Shown in pieces: positions 1 through 9,972 of a stretch of DNA of 64,000 nucleotides. Numbering within the stretch: position 1 is the stretch's first letter; each line of letters opens with the position of its first letter. Origin of the DNA: Phyllostachys edulis (taxonomy: Eukaryota > Streptophyta > Magnoliopsida > Poales > Poaceae); assembly GCA_036346405.1 (NCBI GenBank), contig CM070546.1:110921684-110985683 (forward strand), given 5' to 3'. Both the position numbers and the translations under genes were made by a program. Under the pieces are notes generated by a model. The model made no database searches. It was not told the origin of the DNA and saw only the letters and a program-made list of their open reading frames with translations.

Positions 1-79
1 TCAAGAATTGTATGACGTCATATTCACCCATAATAAAAATTATAGATAAATAATAAAATGAGGATTATTAGATCCTCGT
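1..79 (-). repeat. Tat-type (G1 family) LTR terminal fragment
   Basis: The 79 bases are nearly identical to the right-hand ends of the two G1b LTRs (30419-30495 and 42000-42076), which end ATTAGATCCTCGTCA. Here the match breaks at CCTCGT, shortly before copia element E starts. In the minus-strand sense this is the first part of a G1 LTR. The rest lies left of the window. Boundary with E is uncertain by a few bases. Confidence 0.8.
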
Positions 80-85
80 TAGCTA

Positions 86-684
86 TGTTCTGCTAGGAAC
101 CGCTACGACTCGTGGTCGGAAAAGGTTTTCGAGTCACAACCGATTACACATGAACCTATAGGGTCACACACTTAACAGGTTGGAACAAACCAGTACGGAT
201 ACGATTCGTCAAACGTGTTCGGATAGGATTCGTCACGAGCACTATATAAGGAGATGCATGAGGCTGTTGGAAAAAGAGAACTGACGAGTTGACGTGAGTT
301 GCTATACCGAAACCCTAGCCGCCATCTTCCTGAGAGCTTTGCCGTGCGACTTGGTGCTAGTACACCGGCGCATGGTTGTTCCTTCCTTGGACGTGTGGAT
401 ACCGTAGAGGAGCTACTGTGACTATTGTACTTGAGGACGATCCACGATCTTCATAAGGAACTACAGAGGTTGCTGGAGGAGATGATCGACTCGCGAGGAC
501 GCTGGACGATCGACTACAACCAGTACATCGACGTGTGCTACGTTGGACCACGCTACTCCAACTCTTCTTCCGCTGCTCTGCGCGTCTGGTGGTAACGATA
601 TGTGATCATCTACTTGCTTGGCTTCCTAGTTTGCGTGGTAGAAATTTTTGTTTGTAGCTATCGTAGCCTACCCGTACCCCAACA
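86..684 (+). repeat. 5' LTR of copia element E
   Basis: Starts TGTTCTGCTAGG at 86 and ends CCCAACA at 684, one base before the primer binding site. It contains a TATA box (242-250). The start is inferred from the TG and from the change from G1-LTR sequence just upstream. No second copy is in the window to confirm it. Confidence 0.65.
242..250 (+). promoter_or_regulatory. TATA box of copia LTR promoter
   Basis: CTATATAAG about 440 bp before the LTR end, the usual place for the U3 core promoter of a plant copia LTR. RNA would start roughly 30 bp downstream. Position-based inference. Confidence 0.6.
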
Positions 685-685
685 G

Positions 686-698
686 TGGTATCAGAGCC
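686..698 (+). other. Primer binding site (initiator tRNA-Met) of E
   Basis: TGGTATCAGAGCC is the standard plant PBS, complementary to the 3' end of initiator tRNA-Met. It follows the LTR end CA by one base. Confidence 0.92.
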
Positions 699-1936
699 AT
701 CCTGCGTAGTTTTTGATCTAGATCGATCGCATAAACTTGATATGTGGTAGTAGTAGATTGGATCTATTACTGGTCAGGTCTGGTAGCCTATATCAGTTCA
801 TATAGATGGAATGATCTAGGCCCTGGTCGATATGACCGATCGGTTTCTTGGTGGTAGTAGATGGGTTTACGATGAGGTATGAGCTATAAGGACCAGATGA
901 TTTATTGCGTTGGTTCATGACCAGACTGCATATCACTCCTACCGGTCGGTATTCCGCCATCGGAGTTTGCCGCAGTGTGTGGTTGTATCAAGGCAATGAT
1001 CATGCTGGCTAATCGTACTGCATGTTATAGGTGGTATGTGTTCATGTCGTCCGATAGAATTGGATTCTATGCATAACTTGTTTTTGCAGGGATTGATGTG
1101 AATAGTATGACCCATAATGTATGAGATGTATGTATGTGTGTAATGTTCATGACCTATGTGTCATGCTTATTGCAGTCCAAGGCTATCTATATTTGTATAA
1201 CGGCCTGCGTGTCGACTTGTGATGCTTCTTTACTCCTTGTAATTTATTACTAGTGCTATTAGGAGTAATGGCTTAGTGGGAGTACTTGAAAGAATTGGCC
1301 ACTTGGAGACATGGCGAATAGGATGCACGGCGATGGAGATCACCATGTGGAAGGGTCATACTATATCACAATGCAATTTGATTGTCCGTGAATGCTTTTA
1401 TATTCCTGTTCATTTATTTCTATGCATGTTATTTTGCTTTAAATGCTTTTAACATGGTAGAAGTAAAATTCCCTCACATAATATTAAGTTAAATTGATGC
1501 CCTCCCAAATATGCTGCACCATCCAAAGTCATGTATTTTAATGGTAGGTCTTGCCAAAGCAGAGTGCCATTAACTCTCCTTGACTAGATGGGTATGTGTC
1601 AGACACTTACAAGCTAAGCATTGGTTTAACTTAATAAGGTTATCATAACAGTTGTGGACCTTGGGGCATAAGGGTTGGGTGCCGAAGCATAGTGATGCTG
1701 GCCAACAACAAGAGTCATACAGAGATATGATTAGCAAACGGTTGCTTACCATTTTCACTAGTCTTCTAGCAATGATGCCAAAGCTCACTAGTAGATTAAA
1801 TGATTATGGATCTTGAATCACTAAAATGTCATAAGAGGGATATGGTGTTTAGTGGGAGCATCTTTGTTAAATTGTTTAATAGAAGTTACTTTGATTGAAC
1901 ATATGTCTTAGTTTTGCATATTTTATGTTGTAGATT
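699..1936 (+). other. Leader of copia element E
   Basis: About 1.2 kb of AT-rich, stop-rich sequence between PBS and the gag start. I see no conserved coding segment in it. Confidence 0.6.
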
Positions 1937-2548
1937 ATGGCACCAACTGCTATACCTACATCCAGTTTTGCTTTACGTTCGATACTTGAAAGGGAAAAAC
2001 TGAATGGAACAAATTTTGCGGATTGGTCCCGCAACCTAAGAATTGTTCTTAGGCAAGATAAAAAGGAACATGTTCTAGAGGAACCAATTCCAGATGTGCC
2101 TGCTGATAATGCTGTTGCTGCTCTTAAAACCGCCTATAAAAAGGCATGTGATGAATCCCTTGATGTTAGCTGTCTCATGCTTGCTACCATGAACTTAGAC
2201 CTTCAGAAGCAGTTTGAGAACATTGAGACCTACGATATGATCGTGGCGCTCAAAGGCATGTTTGAGACACAAGCAAGAACTGAGAGATATGATATCTCAA
2301 AGAACTTGTTTGGGTGTAGGCTAACTGAGGGTGGTCCGGTGAGCCCACATGTAATCAAGATGGTTGGTTACACATAGAGCTTGGAAAAACTAGGTTTTCC
2401 ACTTAGTCAAGAGTTGGCTACAGATTTGATTCTTGCTTTGCTTCCTGCAAGCTATGGCCAGTTCATTTTGAACTTCCATATGAATGGCTTAGACAAGAAT
2501 CTCACCGAACCGCATATGATGCTTAAGACCAAGAGAGGGCAACATTAA
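1937..2548 (+). pseudogene. copia gag (decayed)
   Basis: Codes the N-terminal capsid-like part of a copia Gag: a segment reading LNGTNFADWSRNLRIVLRQ near residues 23-41, then the helical UBN2-type region. An in-frame TAG at 2375-2377 breaks it. The same frame then continues with recognisable Gag (LILALLPASYGQFI) to a TAA at 2546-2548. The zinc-knuckle part that should follow (about 2550-2820) is scrambled by stops and frameshifts. In a live element Gag forms the virus-like particle that packages the RNA. Lineage within Ty1/copia was not decided. Confidence 0.8.
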
Positions 2549-3014
2549 GAAAAGCAACAGTCATGTGATGATGGTGCAAAAGAGTACAAGCTTCAAGAAG
2601 AAGGCTGAGACTTGGGTCAAGAAAAAGGGCAAGGCTAAAGTTTCAGATGAGATCAAAACTAACAAGCCTAAGCCCAAGACTAAGTCCGCCCGACTCAAGA
2701 GAATGAATGCTTTTATCAGAAAGAGCTAGGCTATTGGAAGAGGAACGAAGAAGAAATACCTAGTGATCGTAAAAGGAATGGTGGGACTAAAACTTCCACT
2801 ACGAGGTAATGTTATAGATGTTTTTCTTGTCGACTCTTCCGTTAACTCATGGGTATTTGATAACGGATCGGTTGCTCATATCTCGCAATTCGATGCAGAG
2901 TCTAACAAGGAGTAGGAGAATTACAAGGGGTGAGATGGATTCAGATCGAATGCGTTAAGGGTTCTTTGCATTAGCCGTCGGGACTTTGCATTACTTTTGC
3001 CTTTATGATTTATT
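2549..3014 (+). pseudogene. copia nucleocapsid/protease remnant
   Basis: Mostly lysine-rich, stop-ridden sequence corresponding to the end of Gag. Around 2827-2890 a protease segment reads SWVFDNGSVAHIS. The usual aspartic protease motif here is D-T/S-G, so the catalytic triad reads D-N-G at about 2858-2866. The protease would be inactive even without the surrounding stops. Confidence 0.65.
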
Positions 3015-4124
3015 ATGGAATTGAATAATTGTTATTACGTTCCAGCCATTAGTAGAAACATTATCTCCGCCTCATGTTTGATGGCAGAGGGTTATAAATT
3101 CATTATTGAGAATAATGGCTGTTCTATATTTTTGAATGAAGTGTTTTATGGCTATGCACCTGTTTTGAATGGGTTGTTTATTTTAAATCTTGTTGATGTG
3201 TCCGTCTATAATATTAATGTGAAAAGGCTTCGGCCTAATGAAATGAATTCCATTTTCATTTGGCATTGTCGTTTGGGTCACATAAGTGAGAAACGCATGA
3301 AAAAGCTCCATTATGATGGAGCTCTAAACTCATTTGATACATGTGAGTCTTGTCTGGTCGGAAAGATGACCAAGACACCTTTCATTGGTCGGAGTGAAAG
3401 GGCGTCCGACCAGTTGGCACTCATACATACTAATGTGTGTGGACCAATGAGTACGACAGCTAGAGGTGGTTTTCAGTACTTCATTACTTTCACGGATGAC
3501 TATAGTAGATATGGATATATCTACTTAATGAGGCACAAGTTGGAATCCTTTGAAAAGTTCAAGGAGTTCCAGAATGAAGTACAAAATCAACTTGGCAAGA
3601 CAATCAAATCTTTACGATCTGATCGTGGAGGTGAGTTTTTGAGCTATGAGTTTGGTAATCATTTGAAACAATGTCGAATTATTCCATAGCTTACACCACC
3701 AGGCACTCCACAATGGAATGGGGTGTCCGAGCGGCGTAATAGGGCCTTGTTAGACATGGTTCGATCGATGATGAGCCAATCAGATCTGCCATTGTATTTT
3801 TGGGGTTACGCTCTAGAAACTGCCGCTTTCATTTTAAATAAGGTACCATCTAAATCAGTAGATAAGACACCATATGAGATGTGGACTGAGAAGAGTCCCA
3901 GTTTGTCTTTTCTAAGGATTTGGGGATGTGATGTCTATGTTAAACGTTTGACGTCTGATAAACTCACACCCAAGTCAGTTAAATGCTTCTTTATAGGATA
4001 TCCTAGGGAAACCAAAGGATATTATTTCTACAACCATGAAGAAGGCAAAGTTTTTGTTGCCCGAAATAGTGTCTTTTTGGAGAAAGAGTTTCTTTTAAAA
4101 GGAGTCAGTGGGAGAAAGGTGTAA
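3015..4124 (+). pseudogene. copia GAG-pre-integrase and integrase (broken)
   Basis: One frame throughout, broken by a TAG at 3687-3689 where relatives read glutamine (a C-to-T change would explain it). The HHCC zinc finger is seen as WHCRLGH followed by CESC. Of the DDE triad, the second Asp (SLRSDRGGEF) and the Glu (SERRNRALL) are present. The first reads IHTNVCGPM, where the family has Asp, so D is replaced by N. Integrase inserts the cDNA into the host genome. This copy lacks a full triad. The frame ends at a TAA (4122-4124) in the variable C-terminal region. Confidence 0.85.
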
Positions 4125-4891
4125 TTCGAAGAAATTCGGGAAACATCTGAAAGTGTTTCAACTCCCACTGAACTTCTTCTGGATGAACAAAATTTTGTTG
4201 AACCTGTAGATGAGGCACCAGCTCCATGTAGATCTAAAAGGCCGTGTCAATTGCCTACAAGGTATGGGCATGACGTATTATTATTGAATAATAATGAGCC
4301 TAAGACTTATGAGGAAGCGATGATGGACCCAGACTATGAGAAATGGCTTGGAGCCATGAAATCCGAGATAAACTCCATGAGAGAAAATCAGGTTTGGAAC
4401 CTGATCGATCCACTTGATGGTGTTAAAACCATTGAGTGCAAATGGATCTAGAAGAAAAAGATTGATATGGATGGAAATATTCACATTCATAAAGCTCGAC
4501 TAGTCGCAAAAGGGTTTCGACAAGTTCAAAGAGTTGACTACGATAAAACTTTCTCACCAGTAGCGATGCTTAAATCTGTTCGGATCATTCTAGCTATTGC
4601 TGCATATTTCGACTATAAGATATGGCAAATGGATGTCAAAACAGCTTTCCTTAATGGAAACCTAGATGAGGATATGTACATGACACAACCTGAAGGTTTT
4701 GTCGATCCAAAGAATGATAGTAAAGTATGCAAACTTCAAAAGTCCATTTATGGGTTGAAGCAAGCATCTCGGAGTTGGAATATACGTTTTGATGAGGAGA
4801 TCAAAAGGTTTGGTTTCGTCAAGAACAAAGAAGAACCTTGTTTTTACATGAAGGTTAGTGGGAGCGCGCTTGTTATTCTGATCTTGTATGT
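4125..4891 (+). pseudogene. copia reverse transcriptase, 3'-truncated
   Basis: 4125-4250 is the linker between integrase and RT. From 4251 the RT frame is clear: TYEEAMMDPDYEKWLGAM, then a TAG at 4449-4451 after ECKWI, then ARLVAKGFRQVQ, DKTFSPVAMLKSVR, QMDVKTAFLNGNL and SIYGLKQASRSW. The frame runs to LVILILYV at about 4890, where family members continue with the two catalytic Asp residues of YVDD. The break falls right at that box. RNase H is missing. Nonfunctional. Confidence 0.85.
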
Positions 4892-4910
4892 AGAACAAAG
4901 AAGAACCTTG
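4892..4910 (+). repeat. Filler duplication at deletion junction
   Basis: AGAACAAAGAAGAACCTTG is an exact 19-bp copy of 4822-4840 inside the RT. It lies between the last RT codons and the LTR fragment that follows. Templated filler of this kind is known at end-joining repair sites. Confidence 0.7.
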
Positions 4911-5303
4911 TGTTTACTTTATGTACTTACGGCTTTATGCCTTGTTGATCAGCCACCGAGGAAGACCCAGTGAACACAGAGTTCTACGAGGAGTACTTTG
5001 AAGACTTTGCGAACTAGGGTGCGCTCTCCACTCGATTGCATGTGGGCATGTCGGATGGCTACCACGAGCTATTTTCTTCTGCTGCAAGTTTATTTATTTG
5101 TCTTTAAGCCCTACGTGGCAAACTTTTTAAACCTTGACCATAAAGTCTGTTGCTACTATTTAATAATAATTTACTTACTTATTATATATTTCGTTATATG
5201 GATATGATTTTCATCGATGTTGTCACTGTGTGAGCTAGCTACTGATCATGGGACTAGTTCAAAATACCCAGAGGGTTCGGATTTGCAGGTTTAGGTCCCA
5301 ACA
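4911..5303 (+). repeat. 3' end of a long gypsy-type LTR (C family)
   Basis: Aligns by eye with the last part of solo LTR C (about 52205-52553): both share GAGTTCTACGA, TTTGAAGACTTTG, CTCCCCACTCGATTGC-like and TACTGATCATG segments in the same order. Ends GGTCCCAACA at 5303, as expected for this family. The first several kb of the LTR are missing at the junction with E. Confidence 0.75.
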
Positions 5304-5411
5304 CGGTTCCACACGTCAGTGACTAATTATCACTAACTGTTGTCATTAACATTAACTAAACAGTGCTCGAGTGGCCCCGCTGGTCAGAGAGAGAAAATAG
5401 AGAGGAGCATA
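5304..5411 (-). repeat. Fragment of old LTR H
   Basis: Resembles a stretch of solo LTR S near 38100 (TAATCATCGCCATTAACGC there, CTAACTGTTGTCATTAACA here) in the same relative place. Read as part of the minus-strand LTR H that hosts the CACTA element, C, F1 and F2. Confidence 0.5.
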
Positions 5412-5439
5412 TACTACTACAAAAAGACTAATACTGGAT

Positions 5440-5760
5440 GCCTCATCACAGACGGTTGATCAAAACTATCTGTATTAAATACAATCACAGACGGTTTTGG
5501 TTTTGCGACCGTCTGTGTTACTAGCTACGCTAAAAACCGTCTGTGATGATCATAATATCACAGACGGTCCATGTTGAAAACTATATGTGAAGTATCACAA
5601 ACGGTTCTTAATAAGAACTGTCTATGATATTACCATAATATCACAAACAATTCATGTTGAAAACCGTCTGTGAAGTATCACAGACGGTTCTTAACAAGAA
5701 ATGTCTATGATATATTATGGTCATTACATACGGTTTTTGTTTGAAACCGTCTGTGATTCG
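5440..5760. repeat. Left subterminal repeat array of CACTA
   Basis: About ten direct and inverted copies of a CACAGACGGTT-like unit, many paired as short hairpins (CGGTTCTTAACAAGAA and similar). Function by analogy with En/Spm: transposase-partner binding. Confidence 0.8.
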
Positions 5761-6565
5761 CAACGCGGGATGGCAAAAATTTTTGGATGCGTGTGCGGGA
5801 GGTGAAATGTTTTGGCGCTGTCCTTATATATTATAGCCACCACCGCCTTGTCTTCCATCAGTCTCTCCCTCTCCCCTCCCCATGGTGAGCTCCGGCGATC
5901 GCCCTTGATTCCCCGGCGCGGTTCGGTGAGGAGACGCAACCGACGAGGTGGCGAAGGAGGAGGAACGCATAGGACCCATGTCAGTAAGTGATTAATCGCT
6001 TGTCGCCTCCCCCTGCCTTGTTGCTTTTGGTGGCTCTTAGTGGTAACCGTGGTTTTCTTGTGAATGAATAGATCAAGATAAGATTACGGATTTTGAGATG
6101 AAGCTCATGGACATCTACAACGAGCACCTTAGCATCCTTGACTTTGAGTACCAGGCCATTGTCTGCGTCTTCATCTTAGACTTGTTTTCCTCCCCAGCCA
6201 CAAATCCGAACCCGAATAGATTTTGGTTTCGCGCACTGTCCAGTAAAACAACCATAACTTTTGCATATGAAGTCGGATTGCAACGTTCTTTAGCTCATTG
6301 GAAAGCTAACGAAAAGTTCAATGCAAAAATCCATAAGTATAGGTCAAATTCACTCACGAGGCTTTGGAAAAGTGAAAAAAAATCCAAAAAAGGTTGTTTA
6401 GGGCCTCAAAACGGCCTTCGAAGTTTCAGCACCCGTTTTCGCTGTCCAGTTTGAGTTTTCTTTTATTCTAGATTATGTAATTAACCATATGCAAATACTA
6501 GGGTCCAACTATCCAGCAATTGATTGGTTTGGCTTAGAATTCAATTTTTTTTGTAATAGAAAAAA
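5761..6565 (+). other. Internal part of CACTA, possible captured sequence
   Basis: GC-rich start (5840-5960) with a splice-like GTAAGTGATT at about 5981, then a frame 6098-6454 beginning MKLMDIYNEHLSILDFEYQA. No transposase similarity is visible. It could be leftover mother-element UTR/exon sequence or a captured host fragment. I cannot tell which, and I do not call a gene. Confidence 0.35.
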
Positions 6566-6765
6566 CTATCACAGACGGTTCTGAACAAGAACCGTCTGTG
6601 ATAGTTTATTATCACAGACGGTTATTGTTTAGAACCGTCTGTGATAGCTTTTTCACAAACAGTTGAAAAATCGTCCGTGATGACTCGTGTCATCACTGAC
6701 GCATAAAGTCAGACGGTTCAGAAAACCATATGTGATGACAATTTTGAACCGTTTGGGATGACCTT
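6566..6765. repeat. Right subterminal repeat array of CACTA
   Basis: Copies of CACAGACGGTT and its complement, several as perfect hairpins (GGTTCTGAACAAGAACC near 6578). Mirror of the left array. Confidence 0.8.
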
Positions 6766-6781
6766 TTATGTAGTAGTGATA

Positions 6782-7017
6782 GGAGGTCGTGGCCTTGAGC
6801 TTGGCAAGCTCGCTGGTGGTGAGAAGTCAATGGTGCAGGTCCAAAAACTGGCAAAATGGAACGACGCACTATGGCGAAGCTAAAGGTGGTGACGGAGGCC
6901 AGAGAGGTGGATGGAGGCGACAGTAGGACAATGCTAAGCGGCGGACAAGCTTGGCCATGTGACAGCCTTCCGTGAAGGGAATGGTTTCTTTCCTAGGGGC
7001 TTGGCGTACTGGGTTCA
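6782..7017 (-). repeat. Fragment of old LTR H
   Basis: GC-rich stretch between the CACTA and solo LTR C. Its composition and relative order match the GC-rich part of minus-strand LTRs such as S (38240-38700). The last five bases, GTTCA, are the left TSD of C. Confidence 0.5.
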
Positions 7018-8778
7018 TGTAACATCCTAAATTTGGAGTTCTTTTGAAGCCTTTAAAAATAAAAATAACCATTTGAATTTTCTTAGTGAAGTTAAAGCTT
7101 AATTTGATTTTTTAGAAATTAAAGACATTTAATATGAATACTCTAAATGCCAATTAAATTCAAAACAATTTTATTTGAGTTCCTTGAGTTTCAGAGTATT
7201 TTCTGGAATTTTTGGAATTTGTTTGCTATTTCTTTGAGCTCGGTTTTATTTAATCACTTTTATAAAATTAAAAAATCCTTCGAATTTCCTGAAATCCCCT
7301 CGGGCCGATTTCTTTCTTCCGGCCCATTCTTTTCTTCCCACCGACCAATTTTTCTTTACTTCCTCGGCCCAGCCCCGTACGTCGTTCGGCCCAACTCACC
7401 ACGGCCCAGCCTACCTCATCTGCGCTACCAAGCGTCGCGCCCGTATCCACTCTCGCTTCCGTTGACGTGTGGGTCCAGCCTGTTAGCCGAGTTCGTGCCG
7501 TCTCCATCTCCAACATGGCTTCACCGCCATGTTTATTCCAATCTCCTCATCGCTGAATTTTTAACCTCGTTGTGCCCATCATTTTTTGCACCTCGAGCTC
7601 GCCGCACCTGGAGCCCTAGCAATCATCCTCGAAATCGTTGCCAAGTCGTTGGGAGTGAAGATTCAAGACCGTCGCTGTCGTCATCGTTCTCTACTGCCGC
7701 TAGTGGACCTCGAGCTTCGTCTTCATCACCATCGAGATCACATCGTCTAGATCTACTCCGCCCTCCCCTGTGTTTCGCTAGATCGCCGCCGGAGCCTTGT
7801 TTCCACCAAAGACTGTAGTGCCACTACCGTTGATCTCTCGCCGCCGATCGCCTCCGTCAACCTCTTGTTTCGACGCAAGTACCAGTGAGTTCACTGTCGG
7901 ACCCTCATTCTTTTGCGCCCCTCTGTAACCCCTGAGTCGCCGTTGTTCGCCAGTTCTGCCATCACCGGAGTTGCACCACTACTCGCCGTCGACCTTCGGT
8001 CACCGTGAGCCGTCGCCATGTCTATTGTCTGTGTTAGTCGCCAGGTCAGCAACCACCTCAACGCCGTGTGTCTTCCACCTAGTGTTCACCTCAGCACGAC
8101 CTCAACCCTAGTCGGCCATGTGGATGTCTGCGTCATCCCGTGCCCGAGCCCGAGCCCTAGCGTGTGGACTCAGTTCACCATGAGCCATGTCTTTGCCAAG
8201 TCGGTCTAACCTGTCAGTTCTTGTTTCGTGAACCCGGTGCGCCGTGCACCGTAACCCTTTTTCCCGTGGACTTGGTCTATACACCGTGGGCCTACTTGCC
8301 AGTGATTGAATTTCTTTTCCTTTAGAAATTTAATTTTGACCAAAATTCTTTTTCTCTTGCTGACGTCATGTTGTTGCATTAATCCAAAATTTCATTTAGA
8401 AAGAAAATTCTAAAATAGTGTTTTCTCTCTCTTTTTCTTAGATTTAAATCTTTCAAGAGCCCATTCTCCTTCGTCCGAACTCCGATTCAGTTCGTTCAAG
8501 TTTCTAAATTCATCTAAAATCTAGCAATTTTTTTAAGAGTGGTTTTTGTTGTTTTTGGATTTTATTTGTATTTATTTTGAATTTATTGTGTTTCGTTCAT
8601 CGTCTCTCTCGTTTAGATGACGTTTTTCAAGGAGGAGAAGCCAAAGCAAGATTTGAAGACCAAAGTGTGGTCACTGAGCAGGGGCCAAGGCAAGTCGTAA
8701 TCTTTTAATCATTTTGAACCTATGTTTTCAAAAGTATATTGTTTTATATCAAATTGTATGCTACTTTTATATCAACTA
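7018..8778 (+). repeat. Solo LTR C, part 1 of 3
   Basis: Starts TGTAACATCCTAAATTTGG, the 5' end typical of long-LTR gypsy elements in this window (B starts TGTAACATCCCAAAATTTGG). An AT-rich start, a GC-rich middle and a T-rich tail follow. G1a interrupts it after AACTA (8774-8778), which is the G1a TSD. Part 2 is 29533-29628, part 3 51176-52553. Outer TSD GTTCA (7013-7017) / GTTTA (52554-52558). There is no internal region between LTRs, so it is a solo LTR of about 3.2 kb. Confidence 0.8.
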
Positions 8779-9516
8779 TGTCAGTGATCTAGAACCGATC
8801 TTACGTATGATTGTCTGATTCGGGGGGTCTCCTAGATAAGAATCACGCAGAGAATGACACGGGGATTTTATACAGGTTAAAGCCTTCTCCAAAGAGAATA
8901 ACAATCCTACTCCTGTGTAGCTATATTTATGCTGATTACAATCAAGAGAAAGACTAGGGCTTGTACTCTATATTGCGCTTGTGTCTTTCTGCCTTCTGAG
9001 TTCAACCTTATATAACGTATGAAGAGGTATAGTTTCTCTAGATGAAGAGGTGTCCCAACATTCCAATTGACAAACCGCTCTATGGATGTTGCCACCAGGG
9101 ATGTGGCACCCCTATGTTGCTAGGCAGTTGTTGCTAGAGACAGAAGTAATTCATGCGGTTACTCACAGAGAGTAACAACGTATATTAAGTACCCCATGTG
9201 TTAAACATGGCGTATAATACTCTCTAACTAATTAGGCTCACAAGTCAGTAAGCCCTATCAATTACAGGGTTGTCGAAGCTAGGCTGGTCAAAACCAACCA
9301 AGTCGTAGAAGATCTTACGACTGCTCGATAATCATAGAAAGGCTTACAACTATATCATGGTCGTAAGAAGACTCATGACCATGGGGTGGTTTATGACCAG
9401 GCAGCTTGACCTCTTCCTTATAAATATTAAGAGGTATACTTAAGACCATTATGGAGATGTTAATAACTATAATAATAATTACAAATAAATAAATGAGGAT
9501 TATTAGATCCTCGTCA
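8779..9516 (-). repeat. 3' LTR of G1a (left in window)
   Basis: 738 bp from TGTCAGTGATC to CCTCGTCA. Pairs with 20450-21113 plus 29452-29532 (about 745 bp). TATATAACG near 9011 may be a core promoter element but is not oriented with certainty. Confidence 0.88.
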
Positions 9517-9535
9517 TCTAGCCCTCCAGCTTCAA
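9517..9535 (-). other. Polypurine tract of G1a
   Basis: On the minus strand GAAGCTGGAGGGCTAGA lies directly before the LTR. It would prime plus-strand DNA synthesis. The sister copy G1b has CTGGGGGGCTAGA at the same place. Confidence 0.7.
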
Positions 9536-9820
9536 GTGAAAATAACTTACTTGAAAAAGGAAGTCGTAGAAGGTCTTACGACTACAAAGTAGTCGTAGAA
9601 TGATGGTCAGAAGTAAAAGCCTTTCCGACTGGTATTTTATTTTGACCAGAAAAAGACTTGGTCAAGAAGGTAATTTTGCTTGAGGTGTAAAGACAGACTC
9701 AATTTTCTCGAACAGGCAAATTAAAGAATCTCAATCGACTCTCACAAATCTGTCTGTTGGAGCGGTTCCCAAAGAGATGGCAACTGTTGAGTTCCCACGA
9801 TCTTTAACTCAATCATGCGG

Positions 9821-9829
9821 TTATAAAAA
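9821..9829 (+). promoter_or_regulatory. Candidate TATA box of the antisense gene
   Basis: TTATAAAAA about 145 bp before the ATG at 9973, on the plus strand. Reasonable spacing for a plant promoter and 5' UTR. Inference only. Confidence 0.4.
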
Positions 9830-9972
9830 CTTACTGCGGGTATGATTCTAGGGTTCTTACTTTTCCCCCCTCTGCTTCAACTGTTCCTAGAGCTCTTGCG
9901 TTCTCCGTCGTCGACCAAATCACCTCCTTCCTCACAGCTTTTCCAAATCCAATCCAACCTCACCTAGAGAAA

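Larger units (their letters stand above)
86..4891 (+). mobile_element. Ty1/copia LTR retrotransposon E, truncated in RT
   Basis: Order of parts is 5' LTR, iMet-type primer binding site, long leader, gag, protease remnant, GAG-pre-integrase plus integrase, then reverse transcriptase. Integrase before RT is the Ty1/copia order. The RT stops just before its catalytic YVDD box, and no RNase H or 3' LTR follows. Several in-frame stops and a changed integrase catalytic residue show it is dead. The right end is a deletion junction with filler DNA (4892-4910). The five bases before the LTR are AGCTA, but the matching TSD copy is not in the window. Confidence 0.88.
5412..6778. mobile_element. Non-autonomous CACTA (En/Spm) DNA transposon
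   Basis: The left end reads TACTACTACAAAAAG (first base C changed to T) and the right end is the reverse complement of CACTACTACATAAAA. A perfect 3-bp TSD, ATA, flanks it at 5409-5411 and 6779-6781. Subterminal zones (about 5440-5760 and 6566-6765) carry many copies of CACAGACGGTT / AACCGTCTGTG in both orientations, the usual binding-site array of the TNPA-type CACTA protein. There is no transposase gene, so it needed a helper. Confidence 0.9.

Noticed and set aside
357..551. 64-codon minus-strand frame in the copia LTR
   Set aside because: Chance frame within the LTR; Ser/Arg-rich, no homologue seen elsewhere in the window.
686..698. tRNA-like sequence TGGTATCAGAGCC (also at 43291)
   Set aside because: It is the retrotransposon primer binding site. 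No cloverleaf or tRNA body follows.
5440..6765. Regular short repeats that could look like a CRISPR array
   Set aside because: Units occur in both orientations with variable spacing, inside TIR- and TSD-bounded CACTA ends in a plant genome.
7147..7818. 223-codon open frame in LTR C
   Set aside because: Low-complexity Ser/Pro/Arg product in the same LTR zone. No family match and no conservation with B's LTR frame.
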